A DNA stretch of 64,000 nucleotides from Anditalea andensis (GCF_000714815.1 NZ_JMIH01000018.1:62001-126000); one strand, 5' to 3'. Counted from the stretch's first letter, positions 47,758 through 56,759 are shown. The notes: generated by a model not told the origin, from the sequence alone. Numbers and translations are program-made.

Positions 47758-48247
47758 GGCTTTCCTTTATAAATAACGATGCCTTTTCCAGCATTTCTGA
47801 AATATTGGAATCCCTGGACTGAAGCACTAGATGTGGTCGACTGATAGGTTCAAACTCCCGCTTGACTTTTAAATAAATACTAAAATCGGCATCACTGTCG
47901 GCCCGGGGTTCACTGATCCTTTTTCTTATCAAATCCTCTTCTGCAAAAACATGGATGATCAGACAAAGCGTATGATGTTTCTCTGCCAGTTCATAGAAAA
48001 GCCTACGCACCGACTTTAAATAAAATGTAGCATCAAGTATTAGATCATGGCCCTGTATAAGCAGCTTTTCAGCCATGCAAACCATCTGATCATATACTTC
48101 CAATTTATCTTCTAAATTGTATCTTGAGCCAATACTCAGCTTCCGGATGTTATCACTGCTCAGATATTGACCGCCGAGGCCAACAGAAAGCTCTTGGGCA
48201 AAATAACTTTTACCTGATCCCGGGAGACCGGCTACTAGTATCATCAT
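47744..48247 (-). CDS. P-loop kinase (COG0645 type), partner of the downstream APH-like gene
   Basis: About 167 residues from an ATG at 48247. An upstream ATG (48286) and TTG (48292) would add a His/Asn-rich leader. Walker A is MILVAGLPGSGKSYFAQ. The middle reads LILDATFYLKSVRRLFYELA, as in nucleotide and gluconate-kinase-like proteins, followed by an Arg-rich lid (LIRKRISEPRAD). It overlaps the APH-like gene by 14 bases, so the two are translationally coupled. In proteobacteria the two are often one polypeptide, which supports a joint function. Confidence 0.82.
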   Translation of the reverse strand: MMILVAGLPGSGKSYFAQELSVGLGGQYLSSDNIRKLSIGSRYNLEDKLEVYDQMVCMAEKLLIQGHDLILDATFYLKSVRRLFYELAEKHHTLCLIIHVFAEEDLIRKRISEPRADSDADFSIYLKVKREFEPISRPHLVLQSRDSNISEMLEKASLFIKESHDGN

Positions 48248-48486
48248 CAAAATAAGATCATGGTGTGCATGATTACAATTTAACATATTCAAAGGACTAT
48301 AGAAATTCTAAAGCAATATTTTTAACCATTTCCTATCCTTGAGATCAATCAGGTCTTATCATGATCTATATCATTTATTTAACCAATTGATATTATGATA
48401 TTTAAATAAATTAAATGATTCTCCTTATCAGGTATAGATTTCATAAAATCAGCAAAAATATTATTCCAGATATAAATAGTAAGAAG

Positions 48487-49314
48487 ATGAAAAGGATACT
48501 AGTCCCCGTAGATTTCTCAGTATATTCAGAAAATGCATTTAAAAGTGCTCTCAAGATGGCAGAGAAAAGTAATGCCAGCATTACCTGTCTTAATGTGGTA
48601 AATTCCACTATAGATTGGAACAATCTATCTCCAAAGGCCAAAGCTAGACATCAGGACATCCTCGATTCGGAAGCAGAGGCAAAAGATAAGTTACAATCAT
48701 TTATAAAAGATCATAAAACCAACGAAACCCCTGTGGAAGCGGTGGTGGAAGTAGGTATTCCAGCTGCTCAGATTTTGGAGATAGCCGGAAGGCAAAATGC
48801 AGACCTGATCGTCATAGGAGCCTATGGCATAGGTCATGAACCAGGTAAATTTATCGGGTCTACCCTACAGACAGTCATGAGAAAAGCCAATTGCCCGGTG
48901 CTCGGTGTAAAGAAAACAGTCAATGGAAATGATCTGAAAAAGATCACCTTTGCCTCTTTGTTCAGTGAGGAGAGTAAGCCTGCCTTTGGCCGGATCAAAC
49001 CGATCATAAAATCCATCGGCTCTTCGGTGCACTTCCTGTACATCAACAGTCCCCATACCTTCTCTACCAGTGAAAAAATGGAAAAACTGATGCTGGACTT
49101 TAAAAGTGGACAGGAAGACCTTACCATCCACCAGCATATCTATAACCATGACGAGGTGGAAAATGGCATTATCGCCTTCAGTGAAGGTAAGAAAACAGGC
49201 ATCATAGCAATAGTTGCCAAGCAGAGGAGAATGGCTGCCTACCACACAGGCGTCACCGAAACGGTTTTGTTCAAATCAGATATACCGGTATTGAGTGTGA
49301 AAATGGAAGAGTAA
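48487..49314 (+). CDS. Universal stress protein with two UspA domains
   Basis: About 275 residues from the ATG at 48487 (MKRILVPVDFSVYSENAF); the frame is open further upstream but that part is not Usp-like. The first domain (1-145) has the ATP-binding GAYGIGHEPGKFIGSTLQTV pattern. The second (about 150-275) is more divergent and lacks a full copy, ending in VTETVLFKSDIPVLSVKMEE. Tandem Usp proteins respond to starvation and stress. It is a single gene with a strong shared terminator downstream. Confidence 0.9.
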   Translation: MKRILVPVDFSVYSENAFKSALKMAEKSNASITCLNVVNSTIDWNNLSPKAKARHQDILDSEAEAKDKLQSFIKDHKTNETPVEAVVEVGIPAAQILEIAGRQNADLIVIGAYGIGHEPGKFIGSTLQTVMRKANCPVLGVKKTVNGNDLKKITFASLFSEESKPAFGRIKPIIKSIGSSVHFLYINSPHTFSTSEKMEKLMLDFKSGQEDLTIHQHIYNHDEVENGIIAFSEGKKTGIIAIVAKQRRMAAYHTGVTETVLFKSDIPVLSVKMEE

Positions 49315-49330
49315 AAAAGGATGCAAAAAA

Positions 49331-49367
49331 TAAAGCGGTAAGAAAACCTGATCATCTTACCGCTTTA
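49331..49367. terminator. Bidirectional intrinsic terminator
   Basis: A perfect 13-bp stem (TAAAGCGGTAAGA / TCTTACCGCTTTA) with an 11-base loop lies between the convergent universal stress protein and dihydroorotate dehydrogenase-like genes. A-rich and T-rich flanks suit termination from both directions. Confidence 0.8.
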
Positions 49368-49475
49368 AATTAATCTGTTCCAATTATAATATAATAAAAT
49401 TGTAATTATTAAGTAGCTTTTTGATGCTATAATCTATATACTATCACCTTGGTACTATACTATTTAACACTAATA

Positions 49476-50561
49476 TCACGGTACCAATATACCTTCGCCC
49501 CGTTTATGCTTTACACGCACAGCGTAAGCCTCACAGATATCCTTCATCAGATGTGGCCCTTCGAAGATCATCCCGGTAATGAGCTGCAGCAGATCTGCGC
49601 CTGCCTCCAGCTTTACCATGGCATCAGATACTGTAAGAATGCCGCCACAACCGATGATGGTGAATCTACTGCCCCAGTGCTGCTTCGTCTGGCGGATCAG
49701 TTCATTGGATAGATGAAAACAGGTTTTTCCGCTCAGTCCGCCCCGGTATTCTTTTGGAGCCTCCTCGGGATAGACCGCATCTTCATAGTTTTTATTCAGA
49801 TTTCCGATCACCACCCCATGGATGTTGAATTCATCCAAAACCATTAGGAGGCTGTTAAACTCTTTCCATTCGGTATTGATGGGCATCTTTACATACATAG
49901 GCTTGGCGTGTTTCACAGCCGTCAACTTTTCGAGCAGCTTCCGCAGCCTTTCGGGCTCTGCAAAATTTTCGCCTCCATGCACATTTGGGCAGGAAATATT
50001 GATGGTATAGAAGTCACCGATATTTTCTTCTGCCAGTCTTTTGAGGGAATAGTGGTAATCGGCTATTCCACCTTCCAGAGTGGAACCTCCCTCATCGTTG
50101 GTTTTTGCAATGCTGATTCCCCAGACAAACCCCTCAGGCTTTTTTATACCTTTAAGTCTTTCTATGATCTTGTCCACCCCCTGATTACGCAGGCCTTTAT
50201 ACACCACCAGAGATTGGGATTTTATCATGCGCTGTAACCTGGGTTTGGCATTGCCTTCGCAAGGTCTGGCAGTGACAGAACCTATCTCATCCGCTCCGAA
50301 GGCCAGGCAATCCAGTACATGGGCCAGCTTGCCGTTATAGTCAAAACCTGCGGCCAGTCCGACAGGTGATTTATAGGTAATACCGTCTACCGTCTTGGAA
50401 ATATCCGGACCTTTGAAGCCATACATGGAAGATAGCATTGCCCTCCCGGCACCTACCTTGCCCGCCACTTCCCCGAGGTTCACAAAGGCATCATGGATAA
50501 ACTCCGGATCAGTCTTGAAGAGAAGCGGCTTCAGCGCTTTTTTATACAGAAACTTGATCAT
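49476..50561 (-). CDS. Dihydroorotate dehydrogenase class 2-like flavoenzyme with altered active-site residues
   Basis: 361 residues with the FMN barrel and N-terminal helix of quinone-linked (class 2) PyrD (KFLYKKALKPLLFKTDPEFIH). Landmarks include KSPVGLAAGFDYNGK, EIGSVTARPCEGNAKPRL, NISCPN, GGLSG, and GCGGILTVSDAMVKLEAGADLLQ. Compared with E. coli PyrD from memory, the FDKDG Lys is Tyr, the GFNN motif is GLRN, the catalytic Ser is Cys (NISCPN), and the TNTT motif is GNLN. FMN-binding parts look intact. It is either a divergent dihydroorotate dehydrogenase or a related enzyme with another substrate. Stands alone. Confidence 0.8.
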   Translation of the reverse strand: MIKFLYKKALKPLLFKTDPEFIHDAFVNLGEVAGKVGAGRAMLSSMYGFKGPDISKTVDGITYKSPVGLAAGFDYNGKLAHVLDCLAFGADEIGSVTARPCEGNAKPRLQRMIKSQSLVVYKGLRNQGVDKIIERLKGIKKPEGFVWGISIAKTNDEGGSTLEGGIADYHYSLKRLAEENIGDFYTINISCPNVHGGENFAEPERLRKLLEKLTAVKHAKPMYVKMPINTEWKEFNSLLMVLDEFNIHGVVIGNLNKNYEDAVYPEEAPKEYRGGLSGKTCFHLSNELIRQTKQHWGSRFTIIGCGGILTVSDAMVKLEAGADLLQLITGMIFEGPHLMKDICEAYAVRVKHKRGEGILVP

Positions 50562-50949
50562 GATTTCTACTGTTTAAGTAATTGATAATGTTCTTTTACT
50601 ACTCTAAATTTCGGTATTTCTAAGGGTAAAAAATATGACGAAAGTCAGGAGATGGGGATTATTTGTCGGATGACGGATGTCAGATGAAGTACGAAGTACG
50701 ACAGTGACGAAAATAAAGTAAGAGGTGAAAAGTAAGAAGATGAGATTGAACACACAACTGTGCCGTAGGTACGGAATATTTTTAGAGATAATAAATAAAG
50801 CTTCTCACCGTGTGGCCTGCCTGCAGTAGGTAGGTACGGAATATCAAAGCTTTGCACCTAGCAGCCAAGGTATTGAAATAGAAGGAAAGTTTAATAAAAA
50901 TCATTAGCCTTTGATATCATTCCGTATATTCATAATTAAAAGCTACACA
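50562..50949. other. Intergenic region with short direct repeats
   Basis: It contains two exact copies of GTAGGTACGGAATAT (50765-50779 and 50830-50844), 65 bases apart, plus degenerate GAAGTACGA repeats near 50690. No gene is seen. The antitoxin promoter must be within 50880-50945. Confidence 0.45.
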
Positions 50950-51183
50950 ATGGATTTACAAACTAGAAAAATAGAATTCGTTCAGGAATTCCTAAAACTT
51001 CAAGATGAAGAAGCTGTGGCCCGACTTGAAAAATTATTGGAAAAAGAAAAGAAAACCGATAATATGAAACAGGTGAAACCGATGACCAAAGAAGAGCTGA
51101 ACCAGCGAATTGATCAATCAGAATCAGATTTTAAGAACAATCGGTTTAAAACTACTTCGGAATTACTTTCTAAATACAATTAA
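50950..51183 (+). CDS. Orphan antitoxin-like protein of a RelE/ParE-type module
   Basis: 77 residues from the ATG at 50950. The first half (LQTRKIEFVQEFLKLQDEEAVARLEKLLEKEKK) is a long charged helix. The second half (MTKEELNQRIDQSESDFKNNRFKTTSELL) is the toxin-contacting tail common in Bacteroidota antitoxins paired with RelE/ParE toxins. No toxin ORF follows; the next 150 bases are noncoding and then an IS3 element begins. The toxin may have been lost or displaced by the insertion. Confidence 0.65.
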   Translation: MDLQTRKIEFVQEFLKLQDEEAVARLEKLLEKEKKTDNMKQVKPMTKEELNQRIDQSESDFKNNRFKTTSELLSKYN

Positions 51184-51252
51184 TAGATTGCAGAACCTTT
51201 GGCTCGTATTTGTCCAAATGTTGAAATAAACAATCAACGCTATTTACTTCAT

Positions 51253-51316
51253 TATTCATCATTCTATATCCAGACTTTGAAGATTCGTAAAAAAGTAAAA
51301 ATGTCGAATGATGAAT
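51253..51316. repeat. Inverted repeat next to the IS element
   Basis: ATTCATCATTC (51253-51263) and GAATGATGAAT (51306-51316) are perfect 11-bp inverted copies separated by 42 bases, just outside the left end of the IS. Possibly a leftover of an earlier insertion, or a structured 3' end of the antitoxin message. Confidence 0.4.
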
Positions 51317-51336
51317 GACACCCTGTCGATCCCTGA

Positions 51337-52200
51337 TTAGTGTTGACCGTTTTGTAATTGGTTTTCGTTATTAAATATAGTCATTATTGGTCTGTTTTCC
51401 CTGCTGTAAGTTGACCACTCTTTTTCAAACTGTAGAGGGGTTAGCTTATTCAGGCTTTTATGTAACCTTTTGGTATTATAATGATTAACAGCCCTCTCGA
51501 CATTTTTGGCTATTTGACTATATGTTGAGGGCTTCCAGTGGCTAAGATATTCGTCCTTTATTGTCTGGTTTATTCTTTCAGCATAGGCATTATCTTGGGC
51601 GGTTAGCCCCATACTTATTTGACAACATTCAGCTAGTAAAATATTGATATACAGTTCATAAACATATTGACTACCTCTATCCGAATGATGGATAAGCGGA
51701 GGTTTATTTTCCTTGAATGCCATTTTTAAGGCTGCTACATTTGCCGTTGCACGCATATGGTCCGAAACCTGGTATCCTACAATCTTTCTTGTATATACAT
51801 CCAGAATGAATACAGCATAATAAAACTTTTCTCCAACCCTAAGATAAGTAATATCGGACTGCCAAATGACTGAAGGACTGTTGACCACAAAGCCTTTTAT
51901 CAGGTTAGGATAGAACTTGTTGGTCGAATAGGTGGTGCGGTGGTAGTTCTTATATCTCCTCACCCGATATCCCAGTTCCATAAATAGTTCTATAAACCTG
52001 TCTCGACCCAAGAAATCCGGCATCAGCGTATCGTACATTTTCTCCACCCCACATCCTGGGTGATCCTCCCTGAGCTGCTCAACCTCTGATATAAGGATTT
52101 GAATATTGGTATCAAAAACCTGCTGTCTATCTTTATATTGCCTATAACCCTGCTTGGTAATACCTGCCACAGCATAAAGTTTATTCAGTGAATATTTCAC
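51337..52200 (-). CDS. IS3-family transposase OrfB (DDE integrase domain)
   Basis: 287 residues. The rve-type catalytic core has the DDE triad in WQSDITYL, HHSDRGSQY and YAERINQTIKDEYL; an HTH_21-like region precedes it (VRRYKNYHRTTYSTNK). It starts with GTG overlapping the orfA stop (GTGA). It is also open upstream in the -1 frame back to the A9 run, so the active transposase is probably an OrfAB fusion made by frameshifting. The gene looks intact. Confidence 0.93.
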   Translation of the reverse strand: MKYSLNKLYAVAGITKQGYRQYKDRQQVFDTNIQILISEVEQLREDHPGCGVEKMYDTLMPDFLGRDRFIELFMELGYRVRRYKNYHRTTYSTNKFYPNLIKGFVVNSPSVIWQSDITYLRVGEKFYYAVFILDVYTRKIVGYQVSDHMRATANVAALKMAFKENKPPLIHHSDRGSQYVYELYINILLAECCQISMGLTAQDNAYAERINQTIKDEYLSHWKPSTYSQIAKNVERAVNHYNTKRLHKSLNKLTPLQFEKEWSTYSRENRPIMTIFNNENQLQNGQH

Positions 52201-52595
52201 CTGTGCCCTGTTTTGGGTGTACCACTCGAGAGTTTGGTGCAGGAATTTTTTTTTAAGTCCATGCCCAGGTCATCTCCGGCTATCTCAATAAGTTTTTCAA
52301 GATAATCAATTTTAAGCTGCTTCTGGCCCACTGCACGCTCCAGTTCTCTGATCCTTATTTCTTGATCTTTAAGCTTTTTACTTGTGCTGTCTTCCATTTC
52401 AACGATCCTATAACCCTTTTCATTAAAGGTAGAAAATTTATAGATCCAATTATAAATGGTCTGGAAATGTATTGAATGAAGACGGCTCAGTTGAAGGACA
52501 CTGAGGTTACCTTTTTCAAATTCGGCAACAATTGACTTCTTAAATTCTTCACTGAACTTCCTAGCTTTGTTGATTGATTTTAAGTTTGCTTTCAT
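52197..52595 (-). CDS. IS3-family transposase OrfA (HTH protein)
   Basis: About 132 residues from the ATG at 52595; a longer frame to 52622 would begin inside the terminal repeat, so the shorter start is preferred. The helix-turn-helix region (RKFSEEFKKSIVAEFEKGNL, then HFQTIYNWIYKF) is followed by a leucine-zipper coiled coil (about 80-120; LKDQEIRIRELERAVGQKQL). An A9 slippery run near codon 114 fits -1 frameshifting into OrfB. Confidence 0.92.
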   Translation of the reverse strand: MKANLKSINKARKFSEEFKKSIVAEFEKGNLSVLQLSRLHSIHFQTIYNWIYKFSTFNEKGYRIVEMEDSTSKKLKDQEIRIRELERAVGQKQLKIDYLEKLIEIAGDDLGMDLKKNSCTKLSSGTPKTGHR

Positions 52596-52674
52596 GATAT
52601 AGAATTGAGTAAAAGTGGTCAACCTATATCAGGGACATACACCCAATCATAAATCCTCATTCCTAAATCATAAA

Positions 52675-55593
52675 TCACCCCTTCAGCCCCACCAGCTCCA
52701 TATGCATCACCTCCAGCGCATAGACCCCAAACTCCTCTGTCACCTTGCCGGTAATCCGATAGAACCCCAGGCCTTTGAAAGGAAACCTTTTCAGCATATC
52801 CGGGAAATGGACCGTATCCAGCCAGTTTCCCCTCTCATCCAGAAAAGTCCCGAAGGCCATGTGCTCCCGCCTTACCGTCCGGACATCTTTGGTGGTCACC
52901 AACCGCCCGAGTAGGGTCACTTTTTTATTTAAATAAAGAGGCAATTCTTTGGCATAAATCAGCCCTTTCCTGTCATCATCGACCAGCCTGAAAGAATCAC
53001 CCAAATTAAACCCCAGCAGTTCGATCTCATCATAAGCATCTTCCAGCGGTTTGACCGGGAAATCCGGCAACTCAAAATGTACGGGTTCCTCCCGAAAAAG
53101 GGCCGCTGTCTCTGGCTGTTTATCCATCCTCTTTCTACGGAAATTAGCCCGCCAGAGCAGTTCTTTTTTGGTCATCCCGGTGAAATTCAGCGCCCCTACC
53201 CTGATCAGGATATTCAGCTGCTCCATATGGGTGCGGGTCCTTTCGATAAAGTCCTCGAGGCTCAGATAAAAGCCGTTTTCCTCCCGCTCGGCCAGTATCT
53301 TTTCGGCCGCAGCCTTTTCCATACTATGGATATGGATAAATCCGGTATAGACCACATCGCCCCTGATAGTGGTCAGGTACTCGCCCTTATTGACACAGGG
53401 AGGGAGTACTTTGGCACCTGTGCGCTTCAGCTCCTGAAAGTAAAACTCGGTGCTGTAGAAGCCGCCGAAATTATTGATCACCGCCACCATGAATTCCATC
53501 GGATAGTAGGTCTTCAGGAAAAGGCTCTGGTAGCTCTCCACCGCAAAGGAAGCCGAATGGGCCTTGGAAAAAGAATAGCCCCCAAAGGACTCGATCTGTC
53601 TCCATACCTCTGCCGTTATTTCATCCTTATAGCCTTTTCCCTTGCAGTTGGCAAAGAACTTCTGCTTGATCAGGTTGAAGTGGTCAAAAGAGCGGTATTT
53701 TCCGCTCATGGCCCGGCGGAGCACGTCTGCCTCCCCCATATCCATCCCTGCAAAATGGTGGGCCACCTTGATCACATCCTCCTGGTACACCATCACCCCA
53801 TAGGTTTCCTTCAGCAGCTCCTCCATCTTTGGGTGAAGATACTCGATGGAAGTGGGATTATGATAGCGCTCGATGTACTGCCGCATCATACCTGACTTGG
53901 ATACTCCAGGCCTGATGATGGAGCTCGCGGCTACCAAAGTAAGATAATCATCACACTTCAGCTTGGCCAACAGCTGCCGCATGGCGGGACTTTCTATATA
54001 GAAACAGCCAATGGTATCCGCATCCCTGATCTTATCGGCTACTTTGGGATCGCTAAAAAACTTCTCTACCTGGCGGATATCCACTTCCACCCCCCTGTTT
54101 TCCTTTACCAGGGAGACGGTGTCCTTGATATGGCCAAGCCCCCGCTGGCTAAGGATATCCAGCTTGAAAAGGCCGACCTTTTCTGCCAGGAACATGTCGA
54201 TCTGTGCGGTACAGAAATTTTTGGGAGGCAGCTCCTTTGCCGTATAGGCGTAGATAGGTTGCTCACTGATCAGCATGCCTCCGGGGTGGATGCTGAGATG
54301 ATTGGGAAAATTCTCCATCAGGGCTCCGTATTTCAGGAGTGCCCGCTGGATCTTGTCTTCCGGATAGTGGTTTCCCCTCATCACCAGCTGGTCTATTTCA
54401 GGCTTGGGCAGACCGAAAACTTTTCCCAGCTCCCGTATGATGGCCTTCCGCTGGAAGGTACTGTACATACCCAGCAGCGCCACATGTTCCTTTCCATAGC
54501 GCTTGAATACATAGTCAATGATCTCATCCCTGTCCTTCCAGCTGAAGTCCATATCAAAATCCGGAGGCGAGGTACGGTGGGGATTGAGAAACCGCTCAAA
54601 GTACAGGTCGAGCTTCATAGGATCCACATCTGTGATGCGGAGACAGTAGGCCACGATGGAATTGGCCCCGCTGCCCCTACCTACATAGAAGAAACCCCTG
54701 TTCTGGGCATAGCGGACCACGTCCACCACGATGAGGAAATAGGCATTAAAGTTCAGCTGATTGATGATCCTGAGCTCCTTGATCACCCGCTCCCGCGCTG
54801 CTTTGTTGTTTTTCCCATAGCGGCTGGCAAAGCCGTCCATGGTCAGCTTCTCGAGAAATATCCGGTCATCTTCCGCAGAGGCAGAGTAGTGTTTTTTATT
54901 TTTATCTGTATTGAGCTCCATCGAGAGGGTACAGGAATCCAATATCTCCTTAGTCCTCCGGAGAATGTAGGGATACTCCTGAAAAACTTCCTCCAATACA
55001 TGGGCCTCTTTAAACTGCTCATCCACTCTGGCGATGTCCTCGGGCGTGAGCTTGGATACCAGCGTATTTTTGCCAATAGCCCGCAGCAACCGGTGGAGAT
55101 TGAAATAGGTCTTGTTCTGAAAAGTCACCGGTTGCAGCACTACCCACTTCTCCGGATGGTGCTCCATTTTGACTCCGTAGAGTTTATTGACCTGATGGGG
55201 TCGTATGCCCAGGAGTTCATTTGCCTCCAAGACTTCCGGCGGATGCATTCCATACGCATAGATTACCCAGACCTGCTCCAGCGCCGGCCGCTCCGGAAAA
55301 AGAATTGCCCCCTGCAGGTGATGGGTGAGAAAACGGTTGATGTTCAGGAGACCTGTATCGTTTTTGGCCAGGAGGATATAGCAGAAAGCATCTTCATTGC
55401 GGATCTCGCAGCCCGGGATGGGTTTGATCTCTTCCCGCCTGCAGAAATCCACAAAATCCCAGACATCGGCCGTGCTGTTGATATTGGTCAGGGCAAGGGT
55501 TTCTACTCCCCTTTCCCTGGCCATCTTCACCAGTTCCTCCGTCCCGATGGTGCCGTACCGGTAGCTGAAATATGTCTTACAGTTGAGGTACAT
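52675..55593 (-). CDS. dnaE2: DnaE2-like error-prone DNA polymerase III alpha subunit
   Basis: 972 residues, shorter than replicative DnaE (about 1160). The palm has PPDFDMDFSW (Asp345, Asp347), VGRGSGANS and the finger region. The C-terminal part has an OB-like domain (VTLLGRLVTTKDV). The N-terminal PHP domain is degenerate: the usual HxHSxYS start reads LNCKTYFS, so metal-dependent proofreading is unlikely. Its ATG overlaps the Y-family polymerase stop by one base (TGATG), giving tight coupling. With the polymerase and S24 repressor next door it forms a damage-inducible mutagenesis cassette like imuB-dnaE2. GC content is visibly higher than in the surrounding genes. Confidence 0.92.
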   Translation of the reverse strand: MYLNCKTYFSYRYGTIGTEELVKMARERGVETLALTNINSTADVWDFVDFCRREEIKPIPGCEIRNEDAFCYILLAKNDTGLLNINRFLTHHLQGAILFPERPALEQVWVIYAYGMHPPEVLEANELLGIRPHQVNKLYGVKMEHHPEKWVVLQPVTFQNKTYFNLHRLLRAIGKNTLVSKLTPEDIARVDEQFKEAHVLEEVFQEYPYILRRTKEILDSCTLSMELNTDKNKKHYSASAEDDRIFLEKLTMDGFASRYGKNNKAARERVIKELRIINQLNFNAYFLIVVDVVRYAQNRGFFYVGRGSGANSIVAYCLRITDVDPMKLDLYFERFLNPHRTSPPDFDMDFSWKDRDEIIDYVFKRYGKEHVALLGMYSTFQRKAIIRELGKVFGLPKPEIDQLVMRGNHYPEDKIQRALLKYGALMENFPNHLSIHPGGMLISEQPIYAYTAKELPPKNFCTAQIDMFLAEKVGLFKLDILSQRGLGHIKDTVSLVKENRGVEVDIRQVEKFFSDPKVADKIRDADTIGCFYIESPAMRQLLAKLKCDDYLTLVAASSIIRPGVSKSGMMRQYIERYHNPTSIEYLHPKMEELLKETYGVMVYQEDVIKVAHHFAGMDMGEADVLRRAMSGKYRSFDHFNLIKQKFFANCKGKGYKDEITAEVWRQIESFGGYSFSKAHSASFAVESYQSLFLKTYYPMEFMVAVINNFGGFYSTEFYFQELKRTGAKVLPPCVNKGEYLTTIRGDVVYTGFIHIHSMEKAAAEKILAEREENGFYLSLEDFIERTRTHMEQLNILIRVGALNFTGMTKKELLWRANFRRKRMDKQPETAALFREEPVHFELPDFPVKPLEDAYDEIELLGFNLGDSFRLVDDDRKGLIYAKELPLYLNKKVTLLGRLVTTKDVRTVRREHMAFGTFLDERGNWLDTVHFPDMLKRFPFKGLGFYRITGKVTEEFGVYALEVMHMELVGLKG

Positions 55594-56747
55594 CAGCTTT
55601 TATTTGTATTGAGAGATACTGCCCTTTGTACCGCAGGCTCGCCATAGCGCTTCCGGATCTTGTCCATGGCCTGGTATAGGCGGACATTTTCTTCTGTATC
55701 ATCAAAGAGGCTGATCTGCTGAAAGCCGCCCACCATATGGCTGACCCGCACCCCGAGCAGCCTCACCAGCATGCGCCGGTCATACAGTTTTACAAATAGC
55801 TCTTTGGCCTTGGACAGCAGTACATGGTCATTGGCCGTATAGGGGATCATGGTCTGGCGGGTGACGGTATCGAAATTCGCATAGCGGAGCTTCACCGTCA
55901 AGCAGCCGCAGAGTCTCCGCTGGTTGCGCAACTGGAAAGCCACACTCTCGGTCATACGGATCAGCTCGCTATAGAGAAACTTCATGTCAATGGTGTCACT
56001 GTTAAAGGTTTCCTCTTTGCCAATGCTCTTCTGCTCGGTATAGGGCACCACCGGGGCATCGTCCTGGCCGTTGGCTTTTCGGGAAAGCTCTATGCCGTTT
56101 TTGCCCAGCAGATTTTCCATCATGGGCACGGGTATCTCGCTCAATACCTTAATGGTCTCCACCCCCATCCTGCGGAGAAGGGAGGAGGTCTTGTTCCCCA
56201 CACCCGGTATCCTTTCTATGGCGAGGGGTGCCAGATATCCTTTTTCATTGCCATAGGGTATGTAGAGCTGTCCATTGGGCTTGGCATCATCGGTGGCTAC
56301 TTTGCTGATCAGCTTATTGGAAGCCAGCGCATAGCTGATGGGCAGCCCTGATTCCTTTAGGATGGTCTGCTTCAGCTCGGCGGTAAACTGCCGGCAGCCA
56401 AAGAAACGGTCCATACCCGTAAGGTCCAGGTAAAATTCATCGATGGAAGCTTTCTCCACCACGGGTACCCGGTCCCGGATGATATCTGTCACCAGATTGG
56501 AATACCGGCTATAGCTGTCCATATCCCCACGCAGGTAAACTGCCGAGGGACAGAGCCGCCTGGCCAGCTTCATCGGCATGGCACTGTGCACGCCAAACTT
56601 CCGGGCTTCATAACTACAGGACGCCACCACTCCCCGGTCGGAGTTCCCTCCTATGATCACCGGTTTTCCGTTCAATGCGCTGTTTCCCAACCTGGCCACA
56701 CTTACAAAAAAGGTGTCCAGATCAAAATGCACCACGTTTCTTTCCAT
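55593..56747 (-). CDS. dinB: Y-family DNA polymerase (Pol IV/DinB or ImuB-like)
   Basis: About 384 residues from the ATG at 56747 (MERNVVHFDLDTFFVSV); an ATG at 56759 adds four. Catalytic acids are visible in HFDLDTFF and KASIDEFYLDLTG, so the enzyme should be active, unlike many ImuB proteins. Helix-hairpin-helix ERIPGVGNKTSSLL and little-finger regions follow. The clamp-binding motif QQISLFDD lies near the C-terminus. It carries out translesion synthesis, probably with the downstream DnaE2-like polymerase. It is divergent from the S24 repressor, with a short shared promoter region. Confidence 0.93.
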   Translation of the reverse strand: MERNVVHFDLDTFFVSVARLGNSALNGKPVIIGGNSDRGVVASCSYEARKFGVHSAMPMKLARRLCPSAVYLRGDMDSYSRYSNLVTDIIRDRVPVVEKASIDEFYLDLTGMDRFFGCRQFTAELKQTILKESGLPISYALASNKLISKVATDDAKPNGQLYIPYGNEKGYLAPLAIERIPGVGNKTSSLLRRMGVETIKVLSEIPVPMMENLLGKNGIELSRKANGQDDAPVVPYTEQKSIGKEETFNSDTIDMKFLYSELIRMTESVAFQLRNQRRLCGCLTVKLRYANFDTVTRQTMIPYTANDHVLLSKAKELFVKLYDRRMLVRLLGVRVSHMVGGFQQISLFDDTEENVRLYQAMDKIRKRYGEPAVQRAVSLNTNKS

Positions 56748-56759
56748 TGTCCTGAACAT

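Larger units (their letters stand above)
51330..52635. mobile_element. IS3-family insertion sequence, complete
   Basis: About 1.3 kb with orfA and orfB. The imperfect terminal inverted repeats are left TCCCTGATTAGTGTTGACC (from 51330) and, on the other strand at the right end, TCCCTGATATAGGTTGACC (to 52635). A run of nine T (52246-52254 on the plus strand, A9 in the coding sense) inside orfA is a likely -1 frameshift site. No clear target duplication is seen (CGA to the left, CAT to the right). Confidence 0.85.

Noticed and set aside
51327-52638. Target-site duplication of the IS3 element
   Set aside because: Flanking bases (CGA left, CAT right) do not match, so no duplication can be claimed.
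54130-55647. 505-codon plus-strand open frame opposite the DnaE2-like polymerase gene
   Set aside because: It is antisense to a clearly recognised polymerase and has no family features. Long antisense frames are expected in this GC-richer coding region.
55824-56351. 175-codon plus-strand frame inside the Y-family polymerase gene
   Set aside because: Antisense to catalytic motifs of the polymerase; no recognisable content.
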